A stretch of DNA of 10,023 nucleotides from Pseudobutyrivibrio sp. (GTDB lineage: Bacteria; Bacillota_A; Clostridia; Lachnospirales; Lachnospiraceae): NCBI GenBank assembly GCA_024691465.1, contig JAILNO010000227.1, positions 1-10,023 on the forward strand. The letters run 5' to 3'. Shown piece after piece: positions 1 to 5,989 of the stretch. Below the pieces are notes generated by a model. That model did not search any database. It saw only the letters and a list, made by a program, of their open reading frames with translations, and was not told where the DNA came from. The stretch's first letter is position 1; each line of letters begins with the position of its first letter. A program made the position numbers and the translations under genes.

Positions 1-483
1 CTTGGTTATGCAGATGAAAAGGAATATTGGGGAATTGTTGGACTTTTACATGATATAGATTTTGAATTGTATCCAGACGAGCATTGTTTGAAAGCTCCAG
101 AATTATTAAAAGAGGGCGGTGTGAGTGATGATATTATTCATGCAGTATGTTCACACGGATACGGTATTACTGTTGGTTGCGGAGAAACTATAGATGTAGA
201 GCCAATAAGAGAGATGGAAAAAGTACTCTTTGCGGCTGATGAGCTGACAGGACTTATTTGGGCGGCAGCTCTAATGCGACCATCCAAGAGTACTAAAGAT
301 ATGGAACTAAAATCTCTTAAAAAGAAATACAAAAGCAAAGGATTTGCTGCAGGATGCTCACGAGAGGTTATAGAACGTGGTGCAAATCAGCTTGGCTGGG
401 AGCTTAATGATTTGTTAGATAAAACATTGCAAGCAATGGCAGCTAGCGAGGATACTATTAACAAGGAAATGTTAGTGGGGTAA
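1..483 (+). CDS. HD-domain phosphohydrolase, 5' end missing
   Basis: The reading frame is open from base 1, so this is the C-terminal 160 codons of a gene that starts upstream; the in-frame TTG at 67 is not a real start. The first residues read L-G-Y-A-D-E-K-E-Y-W-G, followed by G-L-L-H-D-I-D-F at about residues 14-21, which is the metal-binding His-Asp signature of HD hydrolases. Further on, S-H-G-Y-G, A-A-D-E-L-T-G-L and M-R-P-S-K-S match a compact family of about 190-residue HD proteins common in Clostridia. These are presumed cytosolic metal-dependent phosphohydrolases of unknown substrate. No membrane segment is visible. The stop lies six bases before the next gene, so the three genes 1-920 are probably one transcript ending at the terminator at 954. 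Lysine codons are mostly AAA (10 of 14), unlike the genes to the right. Family assignment is firm; substrate is unknown. Confidence 0.85.
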   Translation, partial: LGYADEKEYWGIVGLLHDIDFELYPDEHCLKAPELLKEGGVSDDIIHAVCSHGYGITVGCGETIDVEPIREMEKVLFAADELTGLIWAAALMRPSKSTKDMELKSLKKKYKSKGFAAGCSREVIERGANQLGWELNDLLDKTLQAMAASEDTINKEMLVG

Positions 484-489
484 AGGCCT

Positions 490-711
490 ATGAAATCCAT
501 CCTTATTAAAGATACAACACGAGAAGAGCGTGAAGAGATTATAAAAGCATCTCTTGATTGTGGAGGCGGCTGTGAAAACTGTTCGTCTTGTTGGCTTGGT
601 GGCGGTAGTCCTTGGGATATTTACCAGGACTATATAGATGGAAAACGTGAAATTAGTGATATTAATAAGGATTATATGTCTATATACCGTCAGGATAGGC
701 AAATAAAATAG
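490..711 (+). CDS. Small cysteine-rich protein with a four-Cys motif (first of a tandem pair)
   Basis: A 73-residue protein without a signal peptide or membrane segment. It starts K-S-I-L-I-K-D-T-T-R-E-E-R, a charged helix-like segment. A cysteine cluster follows at C24, C28, C31 and C34 (C-x3-C-x2-C-x2-C) in a glycine-rich loop, and then Y-Q-D-Y-I-D-G-K and a D-I-N-K-D-Y tail. The spacing could bind zinc or an iron-sulfur cluster, but that is inference. I recall short Clostridia proteins with a similar I-K-D-T-T-R-E-E-R start, some labelled 'purine biosynthesis protein PurH'; the size and lack of PurH domains make that label untenable. The ATG at 490 follows the HD gene stop by six bases, with GGGG at 477-480 and AAAGG at 482-486 as a mediocre ribosome binding site, which suggests translational coupling. 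Function unknown. Confidence 0.75.
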   Translation: MKSILIKDTTREEREEIIKASLDCGGGCENCSSCWLGGGSPWDIYQDYIDGKREISDINKDYMSIYRQDRQIK

Positions 712-719
712 GTATATTT

Positions 720-920
720 ATGAAAGAAGCTCCTGATATTATAAATTCAACTGAACAAGAACGGCGTGATTATATTAAGCAAAGATTTCCATGTGTTGCA
801 GATTGCGATATGTGTGGGCTTTGCAGAGTTTTTCACGGAAAAGATGCAGAAACAGCTTATGACGATTACATCTCAGGGGTACGGACATTTTTTGATGTAT
901 CAGCAGATTATAAAAGATGA
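720..920 (+). CDS. Small cysteine-rich protein, divergent paralogue of the gene before it
   Basis: A 66-residue protein beginning eight bases after the preceding stop, with only a weak AGG (710-712) before the ATG, so it is probably translated by coupling. It has cysteines at C25, C29, C32 and C35, the same C-x3-C-x2-C-x2-C spacing as its neighbour. The frame of S-T-x2-E-R before the cluster and Y-D-D-Y-I-S-G plus D-V-x-A-D-Y after it is also shared. Outside these positions the two are quite different, so this is an old duplication or two members of a family kept together. It lacks the glycines around the cysteines seen in the first copy. A terminator 33 bases downstream closes the transcript. 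Function unknown; metal binding is a reasonable guess only. Confidence 0.7.
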   Translation: MKEAPDIINSTEQERRDYIKQRFPCVADCDMCGLCRVFHGKDAETAYDDYISGVRTFFDVSADYKR

Positions 921-953
921 TTATTGCAAACAACAAATATCAATAATTATTCT

Positions 954-975
954 GCCCGCATTAAGCGGGCTTTTT
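954..975 (+). terminator. Intrinsic terminator after the cysteine-rich pair
   Basis: A six-base perfect stem, GCCCGC (954-959) with GCGGGC (965-970), closes a five-base loop and is followed directly by five T. This is a standard rho-independent terminator for the rightward genes 1-920. On the minus strand the bases after the stem are AGAATAATT, so it is a poor terminator for pdxT. Confidence 0.9.
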
Positions 976-1018
976 ATATTAATAAGCACGTAGATATTTT
1001 TCTAGGAGGATGGTTGCA

Positions 1019-1096
1019 ATGGCTGTTACTACGTATACCAGAACACCCCTTATGAGTGGAATAAGATTAGCGAGAAATATCATATGTGAGCTCTAA
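1019..1096 (+). CDS. Possible 25-codon ORF or gene remnant
   Basis: A strong ribosome binding site, AGGAGGA at 1004-1010, stands eight bases before an ATG at 1019. The frame stays open for 25 codons (starting M-A-V-T-T-Y-T-R-T-P, ending I-I-C-E-L) before TAA at 1094-1096. The last 30 bases overlap the 3' end of pdxT on the other strand. I do not recognise the peptide; it has no clear transmembrane segment. It could be a true small protein, or the surviving start of a longer gene cut when pdxST moved next to it. A second ATG at 1010 runs into the ribosome binding site and, being in the same frame, would only add three residues. Support rests on the ribosome binding site alone. Confidence 0.3.
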   Translation: MAVTTYTRTPLMSGIRLARNIICEL

Positions 1097-1663
1097 AAAG
1101 TACTTGTGAATTCTACTATCGGTAGAGACCTCTGGGTGAAAAGATAGTGCTAGTTGATTATTGTATCTGACAGCTACTATTTTATCATCCACGGTAGCAA
1201 GTACTTTTACTTTGTCATCTAATATTTTTTCGAAATAAGGTGCCCTTATAAATATCATAGGGAAATTCTTGATTTCTCCCATATCGTATATACCATAGAA
1301 GCTTCCCAATTGCCTGCCATAGGCGTTTCTTTTAATAGATACAGGTAACGTACCTAGGTGGGGAACTGAGCTGTTGGCTATGGACTTAGAGAGTAGGATA
1401 GAGCCTGCACAGGTAGCCAGGGTAGGCGTACCAGAGGCTATCAACTCTCGCAATCTGTCGTACATTCCAAGCTTTATTAGTAGATTGCTCTGTGCAGTGC
1501 TTTCTCCTCCTGGCAGGACTAATCCATCATAATCACGACAGGCAAGATCATCTAGATTGCGAATTTCATAGCAGGTTGCTCCTAGATTATTTAACATATC
1601 TATGTGTTCGGCGAAGGCCCCTTGCAGGGCCAATACACCTATTGATTTATTATTATTATCCAT
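1067..1663 (-). CDS. pdxT: Pyridoxal 5'-phosphate synthase, glutaminase subunit PdxT
   Basis: This class I amidotransferase releases ammonia from glutamine and channels it to PdxS for synthesis of pyridoxal 5'-phosphate (DXP-independent route). The protein has 198 residues, the usual length. Visible motifs are G-V-L-A-L-Q-G-A-F-A-E-H (9-20), L-P-G-G-E-S-T (50-56), the nucleophile Cys85 in A-T-C-A-G, R-N-A-Y-G-R-Q (112-118), F-I-R-A-P (138-142), and His176 and Glu178 in F-H-P-E, which complete the Cys-His-Glu triad. The residue after C-A-G is Ser where Leu or Met is more usual; this is a minor variation. The AGGAG ribosome binding site (1670-1674) overlaps the pdxS stop codon, so translation is coupled to pdxS and the two subunits are co-transcribed. 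No terminator with a T run is visible just downstream on this strand. Confidence 0.95.
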   Translation of the reverse strand: MDNNNKSIGVLALQGAFAEHIDMLNNLGATCYEIRNLDDLACRDYDGLVLPGGESTAQSNLLIKLGMYDRLRELIASGTPTLATCAGSILLSKSIANSSVPHLGTLPVSIKRNAYGRQLGSFYGIYDMGEIKNFPMIFIRAPYFEKILDDKVKVLATVDDKIVAVRYNNQLALSFHPEVSTDSRIHKYFLELTYDISR

Positions 1664-1672
1664 AATCGACTC

Positions 1673-2554
1673 CTATGCTCCTCGTTGAGACATCAGTAAT
1701 TGAATTTCATCAGCGTTGATTCCAACCATGGCCTCACCTAAATCTTCTGAGAGTTCAGCTAAAAGTGACGAGTCCTCATAGTTAGAGACAGCCTGAACTA
1801 TTGCCTGAGCACGCTTCATAGGATTGCCTGAACTAAATATTCCTGAACCTACGAAGACACCCTCTGCACCTAATTTCATCATAAGGGCTGCATCGGCAGG
1901 GGTGGCTACACCACCTGCTGCAAAGTTAACTACAGGCAGACGACCATTGTCGTGGACGTATTTTACTAATTCATAAGGGGAAGCCAGCTCCTTTGATATA
2001 TTAAATAACTCATCCTCCCGTGAAGATACAATCTGTGCTATCTCTGAATTAATCAGTCGCATATGATGAACAGCCTGGACCACATCTCCAGTACCAGGTT
2101 CACCCTTTGTTCTAATCATAGATGCACCTTCTGAAATTCTTCGTAAGGCTTCCCCAAGATTCTTGGCTCCACACACGAATGGAACTTTATAGTTAACTTT
2201 TGCAATGTGGTATATATCATCGGCAGGAGAGAGGACTTCACTTTCATCTATGTAGTCAATCTCAAGTGCCTCTAATATATCTGCTTCAGCAATGTGACCG
2301 ATTCGGCATTTGGCCATAACTGGTATTGATACAGCCTTCTGAATCTCTTTAATTAACTTAGGGTCACTCATTCTGGCTACACCGCCTACTGCGCGGATAT
2401 CAGCGGGGATACGCTCTAGAGCCATAACGGCGCATGCTCCTGCTTCCTCGGCAATCTGTGCCTGCTCGGCATTAGTTACATCCATGATTACTCCGCCCTT
2501 AAGCATCTGGGCCAGCTGTTTATTTAATTCGTATCTTTCATTTGTATTAGTCAT
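1673..2554 (-). CDS. pdxS: Pyridoxal 5'-phosphate synthase, lyase subunit PdxS
   Basis: PdxS builds pyridoxal 5'-phosphate from ribose 5-phosphate, glyceraldehyde 3-phosphate and ammonia delivered by PdxT; twelve copies form the core of the complex. I place the start at the ATG whose complement is 2552-2554, because AGGAGA lies six bases upstream (2561-2566) and the resulting 293 residues (M-T-N-T-N-E-R-Y) match the family length. A longer frame to 2617 adds 21 residues without a good ribosome binding site. Key residues are Asp25 in I-M-D-V-T, Lys82 in V-M-A-K-C-R-I-G-H (sugar Schiff base), and Lys150 in R-T-K-G-E-P-G-T-G (second lysine that carries the intermediate). The phosphate loops G-G-V-A-T-P-A-D-A and G-V-F-V-G-S-G-I-F are intact. 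No MocR-type pdxR regulator lies next to it in the window. Confidence 0.96.
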   Translation of the reverse strand: MTNTNERYELNKQLAQMLKGGVIMDVTNAEQAQIAEEAGACAVMALERIPADIRAVGGVARMSDPKLIKEIQKAVSIPVMAKCRIGHIAEADILEALEIDYIDESEVLSPADDIYHIAKVNYKVPFVCGAKNLGEALRRISEGASMIRTKGEPGTGDVVQAVHHMRLINSEIAQIVSSREDELFNISKELASPYELVKYVHDNGRLPVVNFAAGGVATPADAALMMKLGAEGVFVGSGIFSSGNPMKRAQAIVQAVSNYEDSSLLAELSEDLGEAMVGINADEIQLLMSQRGA

Positions 2555-2757
2555 AATTGTTCTCCTATATTTGCCCCGGGTATTATTTAAAAGAGATAAT
2601 AGTCCTATGCTGTTCATTAATAAATGGGCAATTTTAAATGATTTTTAGGGGACAGATGTTACAGAATGGTTAGAAGGATTATTGACATAAGGATTAGATT
2701 AGAGGTATTTTAATATAGATTGTAATTGTGATTAATAGTGTAAATGGAGTGCATTTA
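2555..2757. other. Divergent intergenic region between pdxS and the tRNA-editing gene
   Basis: 203 bases, AT-rich. The left side holds the pdxS ribosome binding site and a CCCGGG palindrome (2576-2581). I see no convincing -35/-10 pair for pdxS; the best -10-like string on the minus strand is TATTAT (complement of 2596-2601), with a poor -35. The right side carries the rightward promoter candidate listed separately. No structured RNA was recognised. Confidence 0.6.
2682..2711 (+). promoter_or_regulatory. Candidate sigma-A promoter for the tRNA-editing gene
   Basis: A perfect -35 box TTGACA (2682-2687) is followed after 18 bases by TATTTT (2706-2711), a fair -10. Transcription would start near 2718, leaving a leader of about 40 bases before the ATG at 2758. 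It would drive the editing protein and the dehydrogenase after it. Confidence 0.55.
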
Positions 2758-3300
2758 ATGGAAATATTTAAAGGAAGACCTGAGGATCTTAGCGGAAGAT
2801 TAGATAGAGAGATACGTGTATACGAATTCTTAGATGAGCTAGGTATTGATTATATTAGAGCAGACCATGAGGCAGCTGACACTATGGAGGCTTGCGAAGC
2901 GGTTGATAAGGCCCTTGATACTCTTATGTGTAAGAACCTATTCTTATGCAATAGGCAGAAGACTAATTTCTATCTGCTACTTATGCCAGGGGATAAGAAG
3001 TTCAAGACTAAGGAATTATCATCGCAGATTAATTCAGCCAGACTATCATTTGCAGATGCTGAGGATATGATCAAGTATCTAGATATAGAGCCAGGTTCTG
3101 TCAGTGTCATGGGACTTATGAATGATAAGTTAGGCAATGTTAAACTGCTCATAGATGAGGATGTAATGGAGGGTGAGTTCATAGGCTGCCATCCATGTGT
3201 TAATACTTCTAGTCTTAAGATTAAGACAGCAGATATTTTGGATAAATTCCTACCTGCGGTTAATCATATACCAGAGACGGTATTTCTTAAGGGTGAATAA
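2758..3300 (+). CDS. ProXp-ala-type (YbaK/PrdX) Ala-tRNA(Pro) editing protein
   Basis: A free-standing prolyl-tRNA synthetase-associated domain. Family members hydrolyse Ala-tRNA(Pro) made by mistake by prolyl-tRNA synthetase, acting in trans in the cytosol. The chosen ATG at 2758 has GGAG at 2746-2749, eight bases upstream, and gives 180 residues; a GTG at 2728 would add ten residues without better support. Visible features are the D-H-E-A-A-D-T-M-E-A segment (36-45), C-K-N-L-F-L-C-N (58-65) with Lys59 in the position of the conserved lysine, Y-L-L-L-M-P-G-D-K-K (72-81), the S-V-S-V-M-G-L core (114-120), and the G-C-H-P loop (143-146) corresponding to the family's G-x-x-P substrate-binding motif. 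The dehydrogenase gene starts 26 bases after the stop, so they probably share a transcript. Specificity for alanine is inferred from family resemblance. Confidence 0.88.
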   Translation: MEIFKGRPEDLSGRLDREIRVYEFLDELGIDYIRADHEAADTMEACEAVDKALDTLMCKNLFLCNRQKTNFYLLLMPGDKKFKTKELSSQINSARLSFADAEDMIKYLDIEPGSVSVMGLMNDKLGNVKLLIDEDVMEGEFIGCHPCVNTSSLKIKTADILDKFLPAVNHIPETVFLKGE

Positions 3301-3326
3301 CACACTATCTTTATAAAGGAGGATAT

Positions 3327-4091
3327 ATGAAGACTGCACTTATTACAGGAGCAACATCAGGAATTGGTATGGAGTTCGCTAGGCAGTTGGCGGCTAGGGG
3401 ATATAGACTAATCGTTACTGGTCGAAGAGAGGATAGACTACAGGCTCTTAAGGAGGAGCTTGATGTGCCTGTTGATATAATCACTGGAGATCTCAGCAAG
3501 AAGAAGGAGTGCTTCGAGCTCCTTGACAAGGTTAAGGATGAGGACATAGATGTATTCATCAATAATGCTGGATTCGGCCTGGCTGGCTCATTTCTTGAGA
3601 CTGATGTTAAGAGAGAAGTATCCATGATTAAGGTTAATGATATAGCCATGCATATACTTTTCAAAGGAATGGTCAAGGATATGCATACTCAAGGAGAGGG
3701 CAGGATTATTAATGTGGCTTCATCAGCTGGATTATTGCCAGGAGGTCCTTATATGGCAGGCTACTATGCGTCTAAGGCATACATGGTGAGTCTCACCAGA
3801 GCAGTTGCTGTGGAGCTTAAGGAAGCTAAGAGCAATGTTAAGGTATCGGCTCTATGTCCAGGACCTGTTGATACTGAGTTTAACGATAGGGCAGACGTAA
3901 CTTTTGCCCTAAAGGGAATCAGCGCTAAACAATGTGTTAAGGAAGCTCTTAGAGGTATGGATAGAGGTAAGCTCATCATCGTGCCTTCGATTAGGATGAA
4001 GCTTGCGACAGTCTTTTCTCATGTGGTGCCTTATCCTATACTCGTTAAGATTACTGGTAGACAGCAGAAGAAAAAGATTGCAAATTCTTAA
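3327..4091 (+). CDS. Short-chain dehydrogenase/reductase, classical SDR
   Basis: A 254-residue NAD(P)-dependent oxidoreductase with a full SDR signature: T-G-A-T-S-G-I-G (7-14) for the cofactor, N-N-A-G (79-82), Asn104, Ser133, and Y146-x3-K150, followed by P-G-P-V-D-T (178-183). Arg33 and Arg34 after the second strand (T-G-R-R) suggest NADP(H) rather than NAD(H). The overall arrangement resembles the DltE/YqjQ-like group of general SDRs, for which the substrate cannot be told from sequence. The lysine-rich C terminus (Q-Q-K-K-K-I) is unremarkable. The ribosome binding site AAAGGAGG (3315-3322) is excellent, four bases from the ATG. It follows the tRNA-editing gene closely, and no terminator lies directly after it; the hairpin at 4219-4239 may stop read-through. 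Lysine is almost always AAG (21 of 24). Confidence 0.9.
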   Translation: MKTALITGATSGIGMEFARQLAARGYRLIVTGRREDRLQALKEELDVPVDIITGDLSKKKECFELLDKVKDEDIDVFINNAGFGLAGSFLETDVKREVSMIKVNDIAMHILFKGMVKDMHTQGEGRIINVASSAGLLPGGPYMAGYYASKAYMVSLTRAVAVELKEAKSNVKVSALCPGPVDTEFNDRADVTFALKGISAKQCVKEALRGMDRGKLIIVPSIRMKLATVFSHVVPYPILVKITGRQQKKKIANS

Positions 4092-4124
4092 AATTGGGTT
4101 TATCATACAGAAGTTGTAATTTTA

Positions 4125-4130
4125 TATAAT
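4125..4130 (+). promoter_or_regulatory. Promoter -10 box of the queuosine operon
   Basis: A perfect TATAAT at 4125-4130, 33 bases after the dehydrogenase stop. The -35 is poor (TATCAT or ATCATA at 4101-4107). The predicted start near 4137-4138 places the riboswitch candidate at the extreme 5' end of the transcript, which supports both calls. Confidence 0.6.
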
Positions 4131-4144
4131 TCACTATTTAGTGA

Positions 4145-4187
4145 GGGACAGTTCGTTTGTACCATCCTGTCCATAAACAAAACCAGG
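4145..4187 (+). ncRNA. preQ1-I-like riboswitch aptamer candidate
   Basis: Upstream of a complete preQ1 operon, a six-base stem GGACAG (4146-4151) with CTGTCC (4167-4172) closes a 15-base loop that starts TTC and ends with C4166, the position of the ligand-reading cytosine next to the stem in preQ1-I RNAs. It is followed by an A-rich tail ATAAACAAAACCAGG (4173-4187). That tail closely resembles the tail I recall for the Thermoanaerobacter tengcongensis preQ1 aptamer (TTAACAAAACAAGG). The pseudoknot would use C4183, pairing with G4155 or G4159; alternatively GTTT (4155-4158) with AAAC (4180-4183). The loop and tail are a few bases longer than in the textbook examples, so this is a candidate rather than a proven member. 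Binding of preQ1 would lower expression of the genes that make it. Confidence 0.6.
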
Positions 4188-4218
4188 ACTAGACATTCAT
4201 TATTATTTTGAGTATTTA

Positions 4219-4252
4219 GGCTGCAGGTATACTGCGGCCTTTCTTATTTTTT
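4219..4252 (+). terminator. Intrinsic terminator in the queuosine operon leader
   Basis: GGCTGCAG (4219-4226) pairs with CTGCGGCC (4232-4239) around a five-base loop, with one T-G wobble, and a T-rich run follows (4240-4252). It lies between the aptamer candidate and queD, so it could be the attenuator of the riboswitch. It may also stop read-through from the dehydrogenase gene. AGTAT (4211-4215) can pair with ATACT (4229-4233), an alternative fold that would break the terminator. Confidence 0.8.
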
Positions 4253-4263
4253 CTAATGTCATG

Positions 4264-4279
4264 TCCTGTTTCAGGAGGA
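4264..4279 (+). promoter_or_regulatory. queD: Hairpin over the queD ribosome binding site
   Basis: TCCTG (4264-4268) pairs with CAGGA (4272-4276) across a three-base loop, covering half of the AGGAGG ribosome binding site (4273-4278) that sits five bases before the queD ATG. The bases GTCCTG (4263-4268) are also the exact complement of CAGGAC (4184-4189) in the aptamer tail, so the two pairings exclude each other. This suggests a translational switch in addition to the terminator. Confidence 0.5.
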
Positions 4280-4283
4280 ATTC

Positions 4284-4703
4284 ATGTATTACTTAACTGC
4301 AGAAGCATCATTTGATGCGGCGCATTTTTTATCTGGCTATGAGGGCAAGTGCTCTAATTTGCATGGCCATAGGTGGAGAGTACTTATTAAGATTGAATCT
4401 GAGACTCTCCAAGAGGAGGGACAGCAGAGAGGCATGCTTGTGGACTTCTCTGATATTAAGTCTGCTCTTAAGAAGGAGACGGATTATTTCGACCATAGCT
4501 TCATCTATGAAAAGAACTCCCTTAAGCCTGCCACTGTAGAGGCATTACTTGGAGAGGATTTCTTACTTAGGGAAGTGGAGTATAGACCTACCGCTGAGAA
4601 TTTCGCCAAATATTTCGCCGACAGATTTGCAACCTATGGGTTTAAGGTGGCTGAGGTTACTGTATATGAGACACCTAATAACTGTGCCACATACAGTGCG
4701 TGA
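4284..4703 (+). CDS. queD: 6-carboxytetrahydropterin synthase QueD
   Basis: Converts dihydroneopterin triphosphate to 6-carboxy-5,6,7,8-tetrahydropterin, the second step of preQ1 synthesis. The 139-residue protein is the usual size. Zinc ligands are His14 (D-A-A-H), His27 and His29 (N-L-H-G-H); Cys23 in G-K-C-S-N is the catalytic cysteine that separates QueD from eukaryotic pyruvoyltetrahydropterin synthase-like enzymes; D-x-x-D-H is represented by F-D-H at 69-71, and Glu129 in Y-E-T lies near the C terminus where the pterin is anchored. The R-P-T-A-E-N segment (101-106) is typical. It is first in the operon, under the leader described above. Its stop overlaps the region of the queE ribosome binding site. 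Confidence 0.95.
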   Translation: MYYLTAEASFDAAHFLSGYEGKCSNLHGHRWRVLIKIESETLQEEGQQRGMLVDFSDIKSALKKETDYFDHSFIYEKNSLKPATVEALLGEDFLLREVEYRPTAENFAKYFADRFATYGFKVAEVTVYETPNNCATYSA

Positions 4704-4711
4704 GGTGCGAC

Positions 4712-5380
4712 ATGGCAATATTTAATGTAGTAGAGCGATTCGTTAGCATTAATGGAGAGGGTCAGCATGCTGGAGAGCTTGCTGTATTCATTAGATTTAG
4801 AGGATGCAATCTGGCTTGCTCATACTGTGACACCAGATGGGCTTGCACAGCAGATGCCCCAGCTGAACAGATGTCTGAGGATGAGCTGGTTTCATACGTA
4901 AAAGATACGAAGATTAATAGGGTGACACTCACAGGAGGAGAGCCACTTCTTGCTGAGGATATAGAGGTTCTATTGAGAGCTTTTACTAAGGAATCAGATA
5001 TTGAAGTAGAGATTGAAACCAATGGAAGTGTATCTATTAAAGATTTAGCTGCAATAGATAATCCACCAGCTTTTACACTGGATTACAAGCTGGCAGGTTC
5101 TGGTATGGAAAAGTATATGGATACCGATAATTTCTCGTATCTTTTACCTAAGGATACAGTTAAGTTCGTGTGCTCTGATATATCGGAATTAGATAGGGTG
5201 TGCGAAATAGTTGACAGATATCGTATATACGATAAGTGTACTGTGCTTATCAGTCCTGTCTTTGGAAGGATTGAACCTGCTGATATGGTGGATTATTTAA
5301 TAGAGCATAGGCGTAATGATATTAGGCTTCAGCTCCAGCTTCACAAATTCATATGGGACCCTGATAAGCGGGGAGTGTAA
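4712..5380 (+). CDS. queE: 7-carboxy-7-deazaguanine synthase QueE (radical SAM)
   Basis: A radical S-adenosylmethionine enzyme that rearranges 6-carboxytetrahydropterin into 7-carboxy-7-deazaguanine. From the ATG at 4712 the protein has 222 residues; GAGG (4702-4705), overlapping the queD stop, is six bases upstream. A GTG at 4700 would add four residues but has no better ribosome binding site. The N terminus shows S-I-N-G-E-G (12-17), followed by [12 protein letters not shown], giving the C-x3-C-x2-C iron-sulfur motif at Cys32, Cys36 and Cys39. T-L-T-G-G-E-P-L-L is the S-adenosylmethionine-binding turn, and E-I-E-T-N-G-S is the next conserved strand. The C terminus Q-L-Q-L-H-K-F-I-W matches the family. 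The enzyme is small because QueE has a shortened radical SAM barrel. Confidence 0.95.
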   Translation: MAIFNVVERFVSINGEGQHAGELAVFIRFRGCNLACSYCDTRWACTADAPAEQMSEDELVSYVKDTKINRVTLTGGEPLLAEDIEVLLRAFTKESDIEVEIETNGSVSIKDLAAIDNPPAFTLDYKLAGSGMEKYMDTDNFSYLLPKDTVKFVCSDISELDRVCEIVDRYRIYDKCTVLISPVFGRIEPADMVDYLIEHRRNDIRLQLQLHKFIWDPDKRGV

Positions 5381-5391
5381 AGAGGTATGCA

Positions 5392-5964
5392 ATGGCTATT
5401 AATAAAGAATTAATTAAAGAAAGTATTAGGAATATCATAATTGCTCTAGGGGATGACCCTGATCGTGCAGGTCTAATAGAGACTCCAGATAGAGTAGCCC
5501 GTATGTATGAGGAAGTATTCGAGGGTATGAATTATAGTAACGAAGAGATTGCTGAGATGTTTAACAAGACCTTCGATGAAGACTACTATGATGATAACAA
5601 TCAGGATCTAGTCTATGTGAAGGATATAGAGGTCTTTTCATATTGTGAGCATCACTTAGCTCTTATGTATGATATGAAAGTCAGCGTGGCTTATATACCA
5701 AGGGACAAGGTAATTGGCCTTTCCAAGATAGCGCGTATTGCCGATATGGCGGCTAAGAGACTCCAATTACAGGAGAGGATTGGCAATGATATCGCTGAGA
5801 TAATTGAGATGGTTACAGGTTCAGGGGATGTGGCGGTATTCATAGAGGCCAGCCACAGCTGCATGACGGCCAGAGGTATTAAGAATACCAGTGCCAGGAC
5901 ATACACTCAGACCCTAAGAGGCAGATTCAGGGAGGATGGAAGTCTCCTTGCAAGACTTAGATAG
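5392..5964 (+). CDS. folE: GTP cyclohydrolase I FolE
   Basis: Opens GTP to 7,8-dihydroneopterin triphosphate, the entry step for both folate and preQ1. The 190-residue protein is complete: zinc ligands Cys85 and His88 in F-S-Y-C-E-H-H, Cys157 in H-S-C-M-T-A-R-G, the catalytic His87, and I-G-L-S-K-I-A-R-I (108-116) plus Q-L-Q-E-R-I (125-130) of the core. This zinc-dependent type IA form is unlike FolE2. Agagg at 5381-5385 is six bases before the ATG, twelve bases after queE. Its place between queE and queC suggests a copy devoted to queuosine synthesis; whether another folE serves folate cannot be told here. A short stretch of acidic residues (about 62-69) is a harmless insertion. Confidence 0.95.
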   Translation: MAINKELIKESIRNIIIALGDDPDRAGLIETPDRVARMYEEVFEGMNYSNEEIAEMFNKTFDEDYYDDNNQDLVYVKDIEVFSYCEHHLALMYDMKVSVAYIPRDKVIGLSKIARIADMAAKRLQLQERIGNDIAEIIEMVTGSGDVAVFIEASHSCMTARGIKNTSARTYTQTLRGRFREDGSLLARLR

Positions 5965-5989
5965 AAATTACGAAGGAAAAGGAATGATT

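Noticed and set aside
67..483. TTG start for the HD-domain protein at 67
   Set aside because: The frame is open back to base 1 and the essential G-L-L-H-D motif lies before 67.
490..920. 'Purine biosynthesis protein PurH' as a name for the small Cys-rich genes
   Set aside because: PurH is a two-domain enzyme of about 500 residues; nothing in these short proteins matches it.
954..975. Bidirectional terminator also serving pdxT
   Set aside because: The minus-strand side lacks a T run after the stem.
766..993. 75-residue frame overlapping the second cysteine-rich gene
   Set aside because: Shadow in another frame, runs through the terminator, with no ribosome binding site.
2555..2617. 21-residue N-terminal extension of PdxS
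   Set aside because: The ATG at 2554 has an AGGAGA site at the right distance and gives the family length; the extension has no such site.
4132..4143. Inverted repeat CACTA-TT-TAGTG between the -10 box and the aptamer
   Set aside because: Only five bases per arm in AT-rich DNA around the start site; no known operator match.
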